Of a DNA stretch of 64,000 nt, positions 27,212 to 35,772 are shown in pieces. The notes under the pieces were generated by a model. That model searched no databases and was not told where the DNA came from. It saw nothing but the letters and a program-made list of their open reading frames with translations. The position numbers and the translations under genes were made by a program. The stretch spans positions 496,001 through 560,000 of the forward strand of contig NZ_NEVL01000002.1 in the NCBI RefSeq assembly GCF_002261335.1, written 5' to 3'. Origin of the DNA: Bordetella genomosp. 1. GTDB lineage: Bacteria; Pseudomonadota; Gammaproteobacteria; Burkholderiales; Burkholderiaceae_B. Numbering within the stretch: position 1 is the first letter of the stretch; every line of letters begins with the position of its first letter.

Positions 27212-27446
27212 CGGAACTCCTCGGGAACGACGGCTTTACGGCAAATCGCCAAAACACCACCGTCAAAGGGTCTGATACTAGCCGCTCCCCCATGACGCGA
27301 AGCTGGCAGCGGGCTGTCGATCCGAACAGGTCAGGCGCCGGCAGCGCACCGCACCGGGCCGGCGTGCCGGGTTTCCCACCCCTGCGGCCGATGTGCCCGG
27401 CCCGCAAGCCCAAAGCACGCCCGCGGGGCCGCGCGGGCGGATCCGA

Positions 27447-27486
27447 CCCGGTCGCGCGGCGGGCGTGCTGCCGCCGCGCGACCGGG
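27447..27486 (-). terminator. 16-bp perfect hairpin immediately after cphA
   Basis: CCCGGTCGCGCGGCGG (27447-27462) and its exact reverse complement (27471-27486) flank the 8-nt loop GCGTGCTG. The stem starts four bases after the cphA stop codon. There is no T-tract, so it may protect the mRNA 3' end or pause polymerase rather than act as a classical terminator. Confidence 0.7.
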
Positions 27487-27489
27487 GGG

Positions 27490-30060
27490 TCAGTTGCCCG
27501 CCACGCGGGCCGCGATGTGGGCCAGCGCTTCCTCGACCTGGTCGACCAGGATCAGGCACAGATCGCCCGGGTTGAGGCGGGCGAGGGCACGATCGATGGC
27601 GATGAACTCGCCGCGGATCTCCTCGATGTGCGAAGCCCGCTTGGCGTTGTTCAGGCCCTGGCGCAGCAGCGCCAGCACCTCGCCGTCGGAACGGCCGCGC
27701 TGGCACTGGTCTTCGTAGAGGATCACGTCGTCGAACACGTCGCCCAGGATCTCGGTCTGGCGCGTCAGGTCTTCGTCGCGGCGGTCGCCCGCGCCGCTGA
27801 TGACCACGCTCAGGCGCTTGGCCGGCATGGCCTGCACCGCCTGCACCAGCGCGAGAATCGCGTCCGGGTTGTGGCCGTAGTCGGCGATCAGCGTGGCGCC
27901 CTTGTAGTCGAACACGTTGAAGCGGCCGGGCGCGGTGGCGGCGTCGTTGACGAAGCTGGCCAGGCCGGTGCGCACCACCTGCCAGTCCAGGCCCAGGGCC
28001 CAGGCGGCGGCCACGCAGGCCATGGCGTTCTCGACCTGGAACGTGATGGCGCCGTTGCGGGTGAGGGGGATCGCGGCCAGCGGCAGGCTGACTTCCTGCG
28101 TGCCCTGGGCGGCCACGATGTTGCCGCCGTCGCGATACACCACCCGCTTGCCCTGCGCGCGGTGGGTGGCGATGAGCGGGTGATTGCGATCCTGGGCGAA
28201 GTAGGTGACCTCGCCCGGGCAGGCGCTGGCCATCTCGGCCACGATCGGGTCGGCGGCGTTGAGCACGGCCATGCCGGTGCTCTTCACGTATTGCACGATC
28301 ACGCGCTTGACCACGGCCAGGTCCTCGACCGTGCTGATGTAGCCCAGGCCCAGGTGATCGCCCGCGCCGATGTTGGTCACGATGGCCACGTCGCAGCGGT
28401 CGAAGGCCAGGCCCTCGCGCAGGATGCCGCCGCGGGCGGTCTCGAACACGGCCGCGTCCACCTCGGGATGGAGCAGGATGCGGCGCGCGCTGCGCGGGCC
28501 GCTGCAATCGCCGGTGTCGATGCGGCGCTTGCCCACATACACGCCGTCGGAATTGGTCATGCCGACGTTGTTGCCGGCGCAGGCCAGCAGGTGCGCGCTC
28601 AGGCGCACCGTGGTGGTCTTGCCGTTGGTGCCGGCCACGGCGATCACGGGAATGCGGGCGTCTTCGCCGTCCTGGAACATCTGGCCGATGATGGCTTCGC
28701 CCACCGCGCGGCCCTTGCCGAACGAGGGGTTCAGGTGCATGCGCAGGCCCGGCGCGGCGTTGACCTCGACCACGCCGCCATGCTGCTCTTCCATCGGCAG
28801 ATGCACGGTCTCGGCGACCACGTCCACGCCGCAGATGTCGAGGCCGATCATGCGGGCGGCGGTGATGGCGCGCGCGGCCATCTCGGGGTGCACCTCATCG
28901 GTGACGTCGGTGGCCGAGCCGCCCGTGCTCAGGTTGGCGTTGTTGCGCAGCACGACCAGGGTGCCGGCCGGCGGCACCGAGTCGGCCTCGTAACCCTGCT
29001 TGCGCAGCGTCGCCAGGGCGATGTCGTCGAAGCGGATCTTGGTGAGCGAGGTGGCATGGCCGTCCCCGCGCAGCGGGTCGGCGTTGACCTGCTCGACCAG
29101 CTGGCGGATGGTCTGCACGCCGTCGCCCGTGACCTGGGGCGGATCGCGGCGCGCGGCGGCGACCAGCGTGTTGCCGACCACCAGCAGGCGGAAGTCGTGG
29201 CCCGGAATGTAGCGCTCGACGATCACCTCGGAGCTGATGTCGGCGGCCGCCTCGAAGGCGGCCAGCACGCGCTCGCGCGTCTCGATGTTGACGGCCACGC
29301 CGCGGCCCTGGCTGCCGTCGCGCGGCTTGACCACGACCGGGCCGCCGAGCTCCTGCGCGGCTTCCCACGCGGCTTCGGCGGTGTCGACCGAGCGGCCCAG
29401 CGGCACCGGCACGCCGGCCGCGTCGAGCAGCATCTTGGTCAGGTCCTTGTCCTGCGCGATCGATTCGGAGATGGCGCTGGTGCGATCGGTTTCGGCGGCC
29501 TGGATGCGGCGCTGGCGCCGGCCCCAGCCGAACTGCACCATGCTGCCTTGCGTGAGGCGATGGTAGGGGATGTTGCGGGCGGTGGCCGCATTCACGATGG
29601 ATCCGGTGCTGGGCCCGAGGCGCACGTCCTCGTCGAGCTCGCGCAGGCGGCGCAGCGCGTCCGGCACGTCGAACGGCGTGTCGGCCAGGGCGGCGTCGAT
29701 CAGCTCGCGCGCCAGCGTCATGGCCAGCCGGCCGACCTCTTCCTCGCTGTACTCCACCACGACCTGGAACACGCCGGGTTCGATGGTGGGCGAGGTGCGG
29801 CCGAACGTGACCGGACACCCGGCGTAGGCCTGCAGCTGCAGGGCAATGATCTGCAGCACGTGCGCGAGCGAGACCGCGTCGGCGTGGCCCTCGGGCTGCA
29901 GCAGCCCGAGCTGGGGGAAGCGGCCGCGCAGCCGCGCTTCGAGTTCGGGGCGTAGGGCCAGCGAGCATTCGTCGTCGGCGCAGGAGGCGACCGCCTCGAT
30001 GGCCGTGTTGCGGCTCCAGAGATTGGGGCCGCGCAGCGCGCGGATTCGTGAAACTTCCAT
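27490..30060 (-). CDS. cphA: Cyanophycin synthetase CphA (CphA1-type)
   Basis: An 856-residue enzyme that polymerises aspartate and arginine into multi-L-arginyl-poly-L-aspartate (cyanophycin), using ATP. Layout: an N-terminal domain (1-160), an ATP-grasp domain (about 200-465, with VVVKPRDGSQGRGVAVN at 241-257 and GGVVEVNAAPGLRMHL) and a Mur-ligase-like domain (470-856) with the P-loop AGTNGKTTT (476-484). The Mur part keeps the ETARGGILREGL segment at 540-551 and DYGHNPDA, as expected for active CphA1. It is transcribed with cphA' (30115-32730), 54 bp downstream of it, and ends in a very strong hairpin. No cyanophycinase gene is in the window. Confidence 0.96.
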   Translation of the reverse strand: MEVSRIRALRGPNLWSRNTAIEAVASCADDECSLALRPELEARLRGRFPQLGLLQPEGHADAVSLAHVLQIIALQLQAYAGCPVTFGRTSPTIEPGVFQVVVEYSEEEVGRLAMTLARELIDAALADTPFDVPDALRRLRELDEDVRLGPSTGSIVNAATARNIPYHRLTQGSMVQFGWGRRQRRIQAAETDRTSAISESIAQDKDLTKMLLDAAGVPVPLGRSVDTAEAAWEAAQELGGPVVVKPRDGSQGRGVAVNIETRERVLAAFEAAADISSEVIVERYIPGHDFRLLVVGNTLVAAARRDPPQVTGDGVQTIRQLVEQVNADPLRGDGHATSLTKIRFDDIALATLRKQGYEADSVPPAGTLVVLRNNANLSTGGSATDVTDEVHPEMAARAITAARMIGLDICGVDVVAETVHLPMEEQHGGVVEVNAAPGLRMHLNPSFGKGRAVGEAIIGQMFQDGEDARIPVIAVAGTNGKTTTVRLSAHLLACAGNNVGMTNSDGVYVGKRRIDTGDCSGPRSARRILLHPEVDAAVFETARGGILREGLAFDRCDVAIVTNIGAGDHLGLGYISTVEDLAVVKRVIVQYVKSTGMAVLNAADPIVAEMASACPGEVTYFAQDRNHPLIATHRAQGKRVVYRDGGNIVAAQGTQEVSLPLAAIPLTRNGAITFQVENAMACVAAAWALGLDWQVVRTGLASFVNDAATAPGRFNVFDYKGATLIADYGHNPDAILALVQAVQAMPAKRLSVVISGAGDRRDEDLTRQTEILGDVFDDVILYEDQCQRGRSDGEVLALLRQGLNNAKRASHIEEIRGEFIAIDRALARLNPGDLCLILVDQVEEALAHIAARVAGN

Positions 30061-30114
30061 GGCAGGCGTTCCTGTCGGGAAAGTGCGCCGCTGGTCGCGG
30101 CGCTTTATTGGTTG

Positions 30115-32730
30115 TCAGTCTTGTTGGATCCAGCGGCGCACGAGGTCTATGGTGGGACCGGAGAACGCTTCATCGGATTGCAGCAGTACGAACTCGCCCT
30201 GCGCCGGCTGCGTGAGCACCCGGCGGATGGCTTGCGCGTGGTCGGGTTCGTCGACGATCTCGACGGCCCTGCCTCCTTGTTCCAGGCCCTGGCGCAGCAG
30301 CGCGCGGGCCTGTCCTGCGGGCCGCTTGCTCTTGACGGTGGCATCGTCGTAGAGCACGACGCGGTCGAATGCCGCGCCGAGCAGGCGGCCCTGCTCGATC
30401 AGGTCTTCATCGCGCCGGTCCTGGCCGGCCGAATACACGGCGACGCGCGACTGGCTCGGGAACTGCTCGATCGCGGCCAGCAGCGCGCGCAGCGCCGACG
30501 CGTTGTGCACGTCGTCCACCACCACCGACACGCCGTTGCGCTCGAACAGCGTGAACTGCCACGGCGCATCGGCCTGGTCGATGTCGAAGGTCTCGATGCT
30601 GGCGCGGATCACGTCGATCGGCACGTCGAGCGCCCAGGCGGTGGCCACGGCGGCCAGCACGTTCTCGACCTGGAACTGCACCCGGCCGCCATGCGTGAGC
30701 GGCACCGCGGCGATGTCGGCCAGGCGTTCTTCGGTGCGGCCGCGCGCGAGCACGATGTGGCCGTCGCGCACGAACACGGCGCGCTTGCCCAGCGCCACGT
30801 GCGAGGCGAGCGCCGGCACGTTCGGCGTCAGGCCGAAATACATCACCTCGCCATCGCACAGCTCGGCCATTTCGACCACGCGCGGATCGCGCGCGTTGAG
30901 CACGCCCACGCCGCCCGGCAGCACCACGTCGATCTGGGTGCGCAGCACGTTGAACAGGCGGTCGGTCTCGTTGATGTCGAAGTCGCCCAGATGATCGCCG
31001 TCGTCGATGTTGGTGATCACGCCGACCTGGCAGCGGTCGTAGGCCAGGCCCTGGCCCAGGATCACGCTGCTGTCGTTCTCGATCACGGCCGCGTCGACGG
31101 AGCGGTTCATCAGCACCCGGCGGCCGGCCGCCCAGGTGGCGCAATCGCCCTGCTGGACGGCGCGCTTGTTCAGGTACAGGCCTTCGCTGCAGGCCACGCC
31201 GGTCTGCTTGCCGGACAGGTGCAGGATGCGGCCCACCAGGCGGGCGACCACGGTCTTGCCGTTGGTGCCGGTGATGCCCACGATGGGGATGCGGCCGTCT
31301 TCGCCTTCGGGGAACAGGTGGTCCACGATGGCGCGGCCCACCGGGCGCGCGGTGCCGTCGGCGGGCTTGAGGTGCATCAACAGGCCGGGGCCTGCGTTGA
31401 CCTCGACGATGGCGCCGCGCTGCTCGTCGAGCGGACGCGAAATGTCTTCGGCCACGAGGTCCACGCCCGCGATGTCCAGGCCCACCACGCGCGCGGCCAG
31501 CACCACCAGCGCGGCGGTGTCCGGATGCACGCGGTCGGTCACGTCGAACGCGACGTTGCCGCTGCGCTGGATCAGCACGCGCTGGCCGTCGGCCGGCACG
31601 CTGTCGGCGCTGAGGTTCTGGCGCTTGATTTCGAGGCGCGCGGCCGAGTCCAGCCGCACCGGATTGAGCGGATGGTTTTCGGTGCGGCCGCGGCGCGGGT
31701 CGGTGTTGATCTGGCTGGCGATCAGGTCTTCGACGGTGTTCTTGCCGTCGCCCGTGATCCAGGCCGGCTCGCCGGCGGCCGCGGCCACCAGCCGGTCGCC
31801 CACCACCAGGAGGCGGTGCTCGAGGCCCAGCACGAAGCGCTCGACGATCACGCCGCTGCCTTCCTCCACCGCGACGCCGTAGGCCGATTCGACCTCTTCG
31901 CGCGTCATCAGATTGGTGAAGACGCCGCGGCCGTGGTTGCCGTCATAGGGCTTGACGACCACCGGCAGGCCGATGTCCTGCGCGGCCTCCCAGGCGTCTT
32001 CGACGGTCTCGACCAGGCGGCCCTCGGGCACCGGCACGCCGCAGGTCGACAGCAGCGACTTGGTGAGATCCTTGTCGCGCGAGATGCCTTCGGCGATCGC
32101 GCTGGTGCGGTCGGTCTCGGCGGTCCAGATGCGGCGCTGGCGCGCGCCGTAGCCGAACTGCACCAGATTGCCTTCGAACAGGCGGGTATAGGGAATGTCG
32201 CGATCGTCGGCGGCGTCGACGATGCAGGCCGTGCTCGGGCCGAGGCAATGGCGATCGACCAGCGAGCGCAGATCGGAGATCGCCTCGTCCACGTCGAACG
32301 GCCGGTCTTCGATGGCGGCCATCACCAGGTCGCGCGCCGAGGCCAGCGCGGCGCGGGTGACCTGCTCGTGCCAGGCGCGCACCACCACCTTGTAGACGCC
32401 GACCGTGGAGGTCTCTCGCGCCTTGCCGAAGCCGCCGGGCAGGCCGGCGAGGTTCTGCAGTTCGAGGGTGACGTGTTCGAGGATGTGGCCGGGCCAGGTG
32501 CCCTCGCGCAGGCGCTGCAGGAAGCCGCCGCGCACGCCCGGGCTGCAGCGGTGTTCGATCAGGCTGGGCAGCCAGGCGGTGAGCCTTTCGTAGAAACCGG
32601 GGATCACGTTGGAGGGGTAATTCTCCAACTCCCCGATGTCGACCCAGGCTTCGAGCACCGGGCGATACGTCCAAATGTTCGGGCCGCGCAGAGCCACGAC
32701 ATCGAGAAATTCAATGTCCTTTTTTTTCAT
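30115..32730 (-). CDS. cphA': Second cyanophycin synthetase homologue (CphA')
   Basis: An 871-residue paralogue of CphA with the same three-part layout. The ATP-grasp domain is intact (VVVKPYDGNHGRGVF, about 257-271; GAIVEVNAGPGLLMHL) and the Mur P-loop is present (GTNGKT, 488-493). The segment matching ETARGGILR of CphA is ENDSSVILG (551-559), and DYGHNPDA has become DDVHNASA. The Mur-type ligase part is therefore probably altered in substrate use. Tandem CphA'/CphA pairs are known in Bordetella, Ralstonia and Burkholderia relatives, and the exact role of CphA' is unsettled. It is the first gene of the minus-strand operon, divergent from the ABC transporter at 32994. Confidence 0.93.
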   Translation of the reverse strand: MKKKDIEFLDVVALRGPNIWTYRPVLEAWVDIGELENYPSNVIPGFYERLTAWLPSLIEHRCSPGVRGGFLQRLREGTWPGHILEHVTLELQNLAGLPGGFGKARETSTVGVYKVVVRAWHEQVTRAALASARDLVMAAIEDRPFDVDEAISDLRSLVDRHCLGPSTACIVDAADDRDIPYTRLFEGNLVQFGYGARQRRIWTAETDRTSAIAEGISRDKDLTKSLLSTCGVPVPEGRLVETVEDAWEAAQDIGLPVVVKPYDGNHGRGVFTNLMTREEVESAYGVAVEEGSGVIVERFVLGLEHRLLVVGDRLVAAAAGEPAWITGDGKNTVEDLIASQINTDPRRGRTENHPLNPVRLDSAARLEIKRQNLSADSVPADGQRVLIQRSGNVAFDVTDRVHPDTAALVVLAARVVGLDIAGVDLVAEDISRPLDEQRGAIVEVNAGPGLLMHLKPADGTARPVGRAIVDHLFPEGEDGRIPIVGITGTNGKTVVARLVGRILHLSGKQTGVACSEGLYLNKRAVQQGDCATWAAGRRVLMNRSVDAAVIENDSSVILGQGLAYDRCQVGVITNIDDGDHLGDFDINETDRLFNVLRTQIDVVLPGGVGVLNARDPRVVEMAELCDGEVMYFGLTPNVPALASHVALGKRAVFVRDGHIVLARGRTEERLADIAAVPLTHGGRVQFQVENVLAAVATAWALDVPIDVIRASIETFDIDQADAPWQFTLFERNGVSVVVDDVHNASALRALLAAIEQFPSQSRVAVYSAGQDRRDEDLIEQGRLLGAAFDRVVLYDDATVKSKRPAGQARALLRQGLEQGGRAVEIVDEPDHAQAIRRVLTQPAQGEFVLLQSDEAFSGPTIDLVRRWIQQD

Positions 32731-32993
32731 GGAAGCTTGGGGTGCGGTTACACATAGGCGGGGAGGGGTTCCCGGGGCGTGCCGTAAAGCCAGACTGGTG
32801 CCGGACGGGGGTGTAGCCTATGTGAGAAGGGTGGCGATTTCCTGCAGTAGAAAATACGAAACTCGGCTGCTACTATACGCCGCCTTTTTGCCCATATAAA
32901 CTCGCGCTGTTGTAAGGAACGGACACGTTTTCGGTCCGTGGCCGGGGGAACGATTCCCCAGGGCCGGCCGGGGGCGGTGTAATACGCGTTCTG
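32731..32993. promoter_or_regulatory. Divergent promoter region of cyanophycin genes and ABC transporter
   Basis: 263 bp separate cphA' (minus) and the ABC transporter gene (plus). The central part (about 32850-32910) is the only AT-rich stretch and contains TACTATAC and CATATAAA, suitable as -10 elements. The right part is GC-rich. No regulator site could be named. Confidence 0.45.
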
Positions 32994-35276
32994 ATGAAAA
33001 AACACCCAACAACTTCCAGCGCAAACGCGCGCGAGTTACCTGCCCAGTGGCAGGCCGAAGCCGATGCCCGGCTGGGCGAGGACGAGGGCATTCTGGCCTG
33101 GCTGGAAACCGACCTCGATGCCCGGCTGCGCTATGCGCCCGGGCTCGTGATCGCCACCGACCAGCGCCTGCTGGCGCGCGATGCCGCCGGCCAATGGCAA
33201 TCGTGGCCCTATTCCAGTGCGCTGCGCCTGAACCTGCACGATCACGCCGGCGCCGCCGCCTTCGAGCTCGACGACGGCGAGCAACGGCTCGGCATGTGGC
33301 GCTTCACGCTGGGCCGCAATCCGGCCGCGCTGCGGCTGCTCAACCAGTTCGAGAGCCAGCAGGCGTTGCGCCTGTCCAACACCCAGGCGCAGGCCAGCGG
33401 CGACGCCGTCTGTCCCACCTGCCAGGCCGTGCTGGACCCCGACGACGAAGATTGCCCGCAGTGCGACGGCGAGTCGGCCGAGCCGCCCTCGACGTGGGCG
33501 CTGCTGCGGCTGTGGCGCTTTGCCCGGCCGTACCGCTTCCCGCTGCTGGCCGGGTTTCTCCTGACGCTGCTGGGCACGGCCGCCACCCTGGTGCCGCCGT
33601 ATCTCACCATGCCGCTGATGGACGAGGTGCTGATTCCCTACCAGAACGGCGTCTCGATCGACTACAGCAAGGTGCGCCTGTATCTGGGCGGCCTGCTGGC
33701 CTCGGCCATCCTGGCCTGGGCGCTGGGCTGGGCCCGCACCTACATTCTGGCCTGGGTGAGCGAGCGCATCGGCGCCGACCTGCGCACCACCACCTACGAG
33801 CATCTGCAGCAGCTCTCGCTGGAGTATTTCGGCGGCAAGCGCACGGGCGACCTGATGGCGCGCATCGGCAGCGAAACCGACCGCATCTGCGTGTTCCTGT
33901 CGCTGCACCTGCTCGATTTCGCCAACGACGTGCTGATGATCGCGATGACCGCGGCCATCCTGTTCTCGATCAATCCCTCGCTGGCCCTGGTCACGCTGAT
34001 CCCGCTGCCCTTCATCATGTGGATGATCCACGTGGTGCGCGACCGCCTGCGCCACGGCTTCGAGAAGGTCGACCGCATCTGGTCGGAGATCACCAACGTG
34101 CTGGCCGACACGATTCCCGGCATCCGCGTGGTCAAGGCCTTCGCCCAGGAAAAGCGCGAGGTGCAGCGCTTTCGCGAGGCCAACAATCGCAACCTCGAGG
34201 TCAATGACCGGGTCAACAAGGTCTGGTCGCTGTTCTCGCCCACCGTCACGCTGCTCACCGAGATCGGCCTGCTGGTGGTGTGGATCTTCGGTATCTGGCT
34301 GGTGTCGCAGGATCAGATCACGGTCGGCGTGCTGGCCGCGTTCCTCGCCTATATCGGGCGCTTCTACACGCGCCTCGACTCGATGAGCCGCATCGTGTCC
34401 GTCACGCAGAAAGCGGCCGCCGGCGCCAAGCGCATCTTCGACATTCTCGATCACGTCTCCAGCGTGCCGGAGCCGGTGCGCCCAGTGGCCCTGCCGCCGG
34501 TGCAAGGCCACATCAAGCTGCGCGACGTGGGCTTTCGCTACGGCAACCGCCAGGTCATCCGTGGCCTGAACCTGGACATCGCACCGGGCGAAATGATCGG
34601 CCTGGTGGGCCACAGCGGCTCGGGCAAGAGCACCCTGATCAACCTGATCTGCCGCTTCTACGACGTGTCGGAAGGCGCGGTGCTGGTCGACGGCATCGAC
34701 ATCCGCTCGCTGCGGGTGTCGGAGTACCGGCGCAACATCGGGCTGGTGCTGCAGGAGCCGTTCCTGTTCTTCGGCACCATCGCCGAGAACATCGCCTACG
34801 GCAAGCCCGAGGCCACCCGCGAGGAAATCATCGCCGCCGCGCGCGCCGCGCATGCGCACGACTTCATCCTGCGCCTGCCGCACGGCTACGACTCGCTCGT
34901 GGGCGAGCGCGGCCAGGCGCTGTCGGGCGGCGAGCGCCAGCGCATCTCGATCGCGCGCGCGCTGCTGATCGACCCGCGCATCCTGATTCTCGACGAGGCC
35001 ACTTCCTCGGTCGACACCACCACCGAGAAAGAAATCCAGAAGGCGCTCGACAACCTCGTGCGCGGCCGCACCACCATCGCGATCGCGCACCGGCTCTCGA
35101 CCCTGCGCCGGGCCAACCGCCTGGTGGTGATGGACCGGGGCCAGGTGGTCGAAGAGGGCCCGCACGAGGCGCTGATGGCGCGCGAAGGCGCCTACTACCG
35201 CCTCTATCAGGCCCAGGCCCGCAACAACGACTCCGAAAGCGGCGACGACGATGACGACATCGTCGCCGTCGCGTGA
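32994..35276 (+). CDS. Cyanophycin-locus ABC transporter (exporter type, permease-ATPase fusion)
   Basis: A 760-residue half-transporter. Residues 1-160 form an added cytoplasmic domain with a PH-like pattern and a zinc ribbon, C140-PT-C143...C154-PQ-C157. Then come a six-helix ABC exporter domain (about 180-470) and an ATPase: Walker A GHSGSGKST, Q-loop LQEPF, signature LSGGERQ, Walker B ILILDEATSS and the H-loop in IAHRLST. The C terminus is acidic (GDDDDDIV). Proteins of this type are recurrent neighbours of cyanophycin synthetases and DUF1854 proteins. The substrate is not known; it may export a peptide, lipid or metal, or couple granule formation to the membrane. It is divergent from cphA'. 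Confidence 0.9.
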   Translation: MKKHPTTSSANARELPAQWQAEADARLGEDEGILAWLETDLDARLRYAPGLVIATDQRLLARDAAGQWQSWPYSSALRLNLHDHAGAAAFELDDGEQRLGMWRFTLGRNPAALRLLNQFESQQALRLSNTQAQASGDAVCPTCQAVLDPDDEDCPQCDGESAEPPSTWALLRLWRFARPYRFPLLAGFLLTLLGTAATLVPPYLTMPLMDEVLIPYQNGVSIDYSKVRLYLGGLLASAILAWALGWARTYILAWVSERIGADLRTTTYEHLQQLSLEYFGGKRTGDLMARIGSETDRICVFLSLHLLDFANDVLMIAMTAAILFSINPSLALVTLIPLPFIMWMIHVVRDRLRHGFEKVDRIWSEITNVLADTIPGIRVVKAFAQEKREVQRFREANNRNLEVNDRVNKVWSLFSPTVTLLTEIGLLVVWIFGIWLVSQDQITVGVLAAFLAYIGRFYTRLDSMSRIVSVTQKAAAGAKRIFDILDHVSSVPEPVRPVALPPVQGHIKLRDVGFRYGNRQVIRGLNLDIAPGEMIGLVGHSGSGKSTLINLICRFYDVSEGAVLVDGIDIRSLRVSEYRRNIGLVLQEPFLFFGTIAENIAYGKPEATREEIIAAARAAHAHDFILRLPHGYDSLVGERGQALSGGERQRISIARALLIDPRILILDEATSSVDTTTEKEIQKALDNLVRGRTTIAIAHRLSTLRRANRLVVMDRGQVVEEGPHEALMAREGAYYRLYQAQARNNDSESGDDDDDIVAVA

Positions 35277-35280
35277 CGCC

Positions 35281-35757
35281 ATGGCGCACTCCCTGTCCGA
35301 ACTGAATCTGCAGCGCAACGCGATGGGCCGCCTGGTCTATGTCGACGAGGCGGGCGCAACCCACGACGGCGTGGTGCCGGTCCGCGCGTTTCCGATCAGC
35401 GAGCCGGCCGGCGGCCTCTCGTTGATGAGCCCCGACGGCCACGAGCTGATCTGGATCGCCGATCCCCAGGCGCTGGCCCCGGCCGTGCGCGAGCTGATCG
35501 AGGCCGAGCTGGCCGGCCGCGAATTCATGCCGGAGATCCAGCGGCTCGTGAGCGTGTCCACCTATGCCACGCCTTCCACCTGGAAGGTGCAGACCGATCG
35601 CGGCGAGGTGTCGTTCGTGCTGCGCGGCGAGGAAGACATCCGCCGGCTCGCCGGCCACACACTGCTGATCACCGACAGCCACGGCATCCATTACCTGATC
35701 CGCGACGCGCAGGCGCTCGACCGCGCCAGCCGCAAGCTGCTCGACCGCTTCCTCTGA
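35281..35757 (+). CDS. DUF1854 domain protein, cyanophycin-associated
   Basis: The 158-residue protein starts MAHSLSELNLQRNAMGRLVYVD and contains the DUF1854 core: VVPVRAFPISEPAGGLSLMSPDGHELIWI, then STWKVQTDRGEVSFVLRGEEDIRRL and LITDSHGIHYLI. The family is conserved beside cyanophycin synthetases and the ABC transporter in front of it. It follows that transporter by four bases, so the two are one operon. An earlier in-frame ATG at 35251 overlaps the transporter end and has no family similarity. No membrane segment or catalytic motif is visible, and the function is unknown; a partner or regulator of the transporter is possible. Confidence 0.88.
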   Translation: MAHSLSELNLQRNAMGRLVYVDEAGATHDGVVPVRAFPISEPAGGLSLMSPDGHELIWIADPQALAPAVRELIEAELAGREFMPEIQRLVSVSTYATPSTWKVQTDRGEVSFVLRGEEDIRRLAGHTLLITDSHGIHYLIRDAQALDRASRKLLDRFL

Positions 35758-35772
35758 CCCGGGTTTCCCGGC

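Noticed and set aside
27292-32757. Two very long plus-strand frames opposite cphA and cphA'
   Set aside because: They carry no motifs and mirror the codon structure of the cyanophycin genes, whose ATP-grasp and Mur motifs are intact on the minus strand.
33036-35318. A 760-codon minus-strand frame opposite the ABC transporter
   Set aside because: Same antisense effect; the ABC transporter has all nucleotide-binding motifs on the plus strand.
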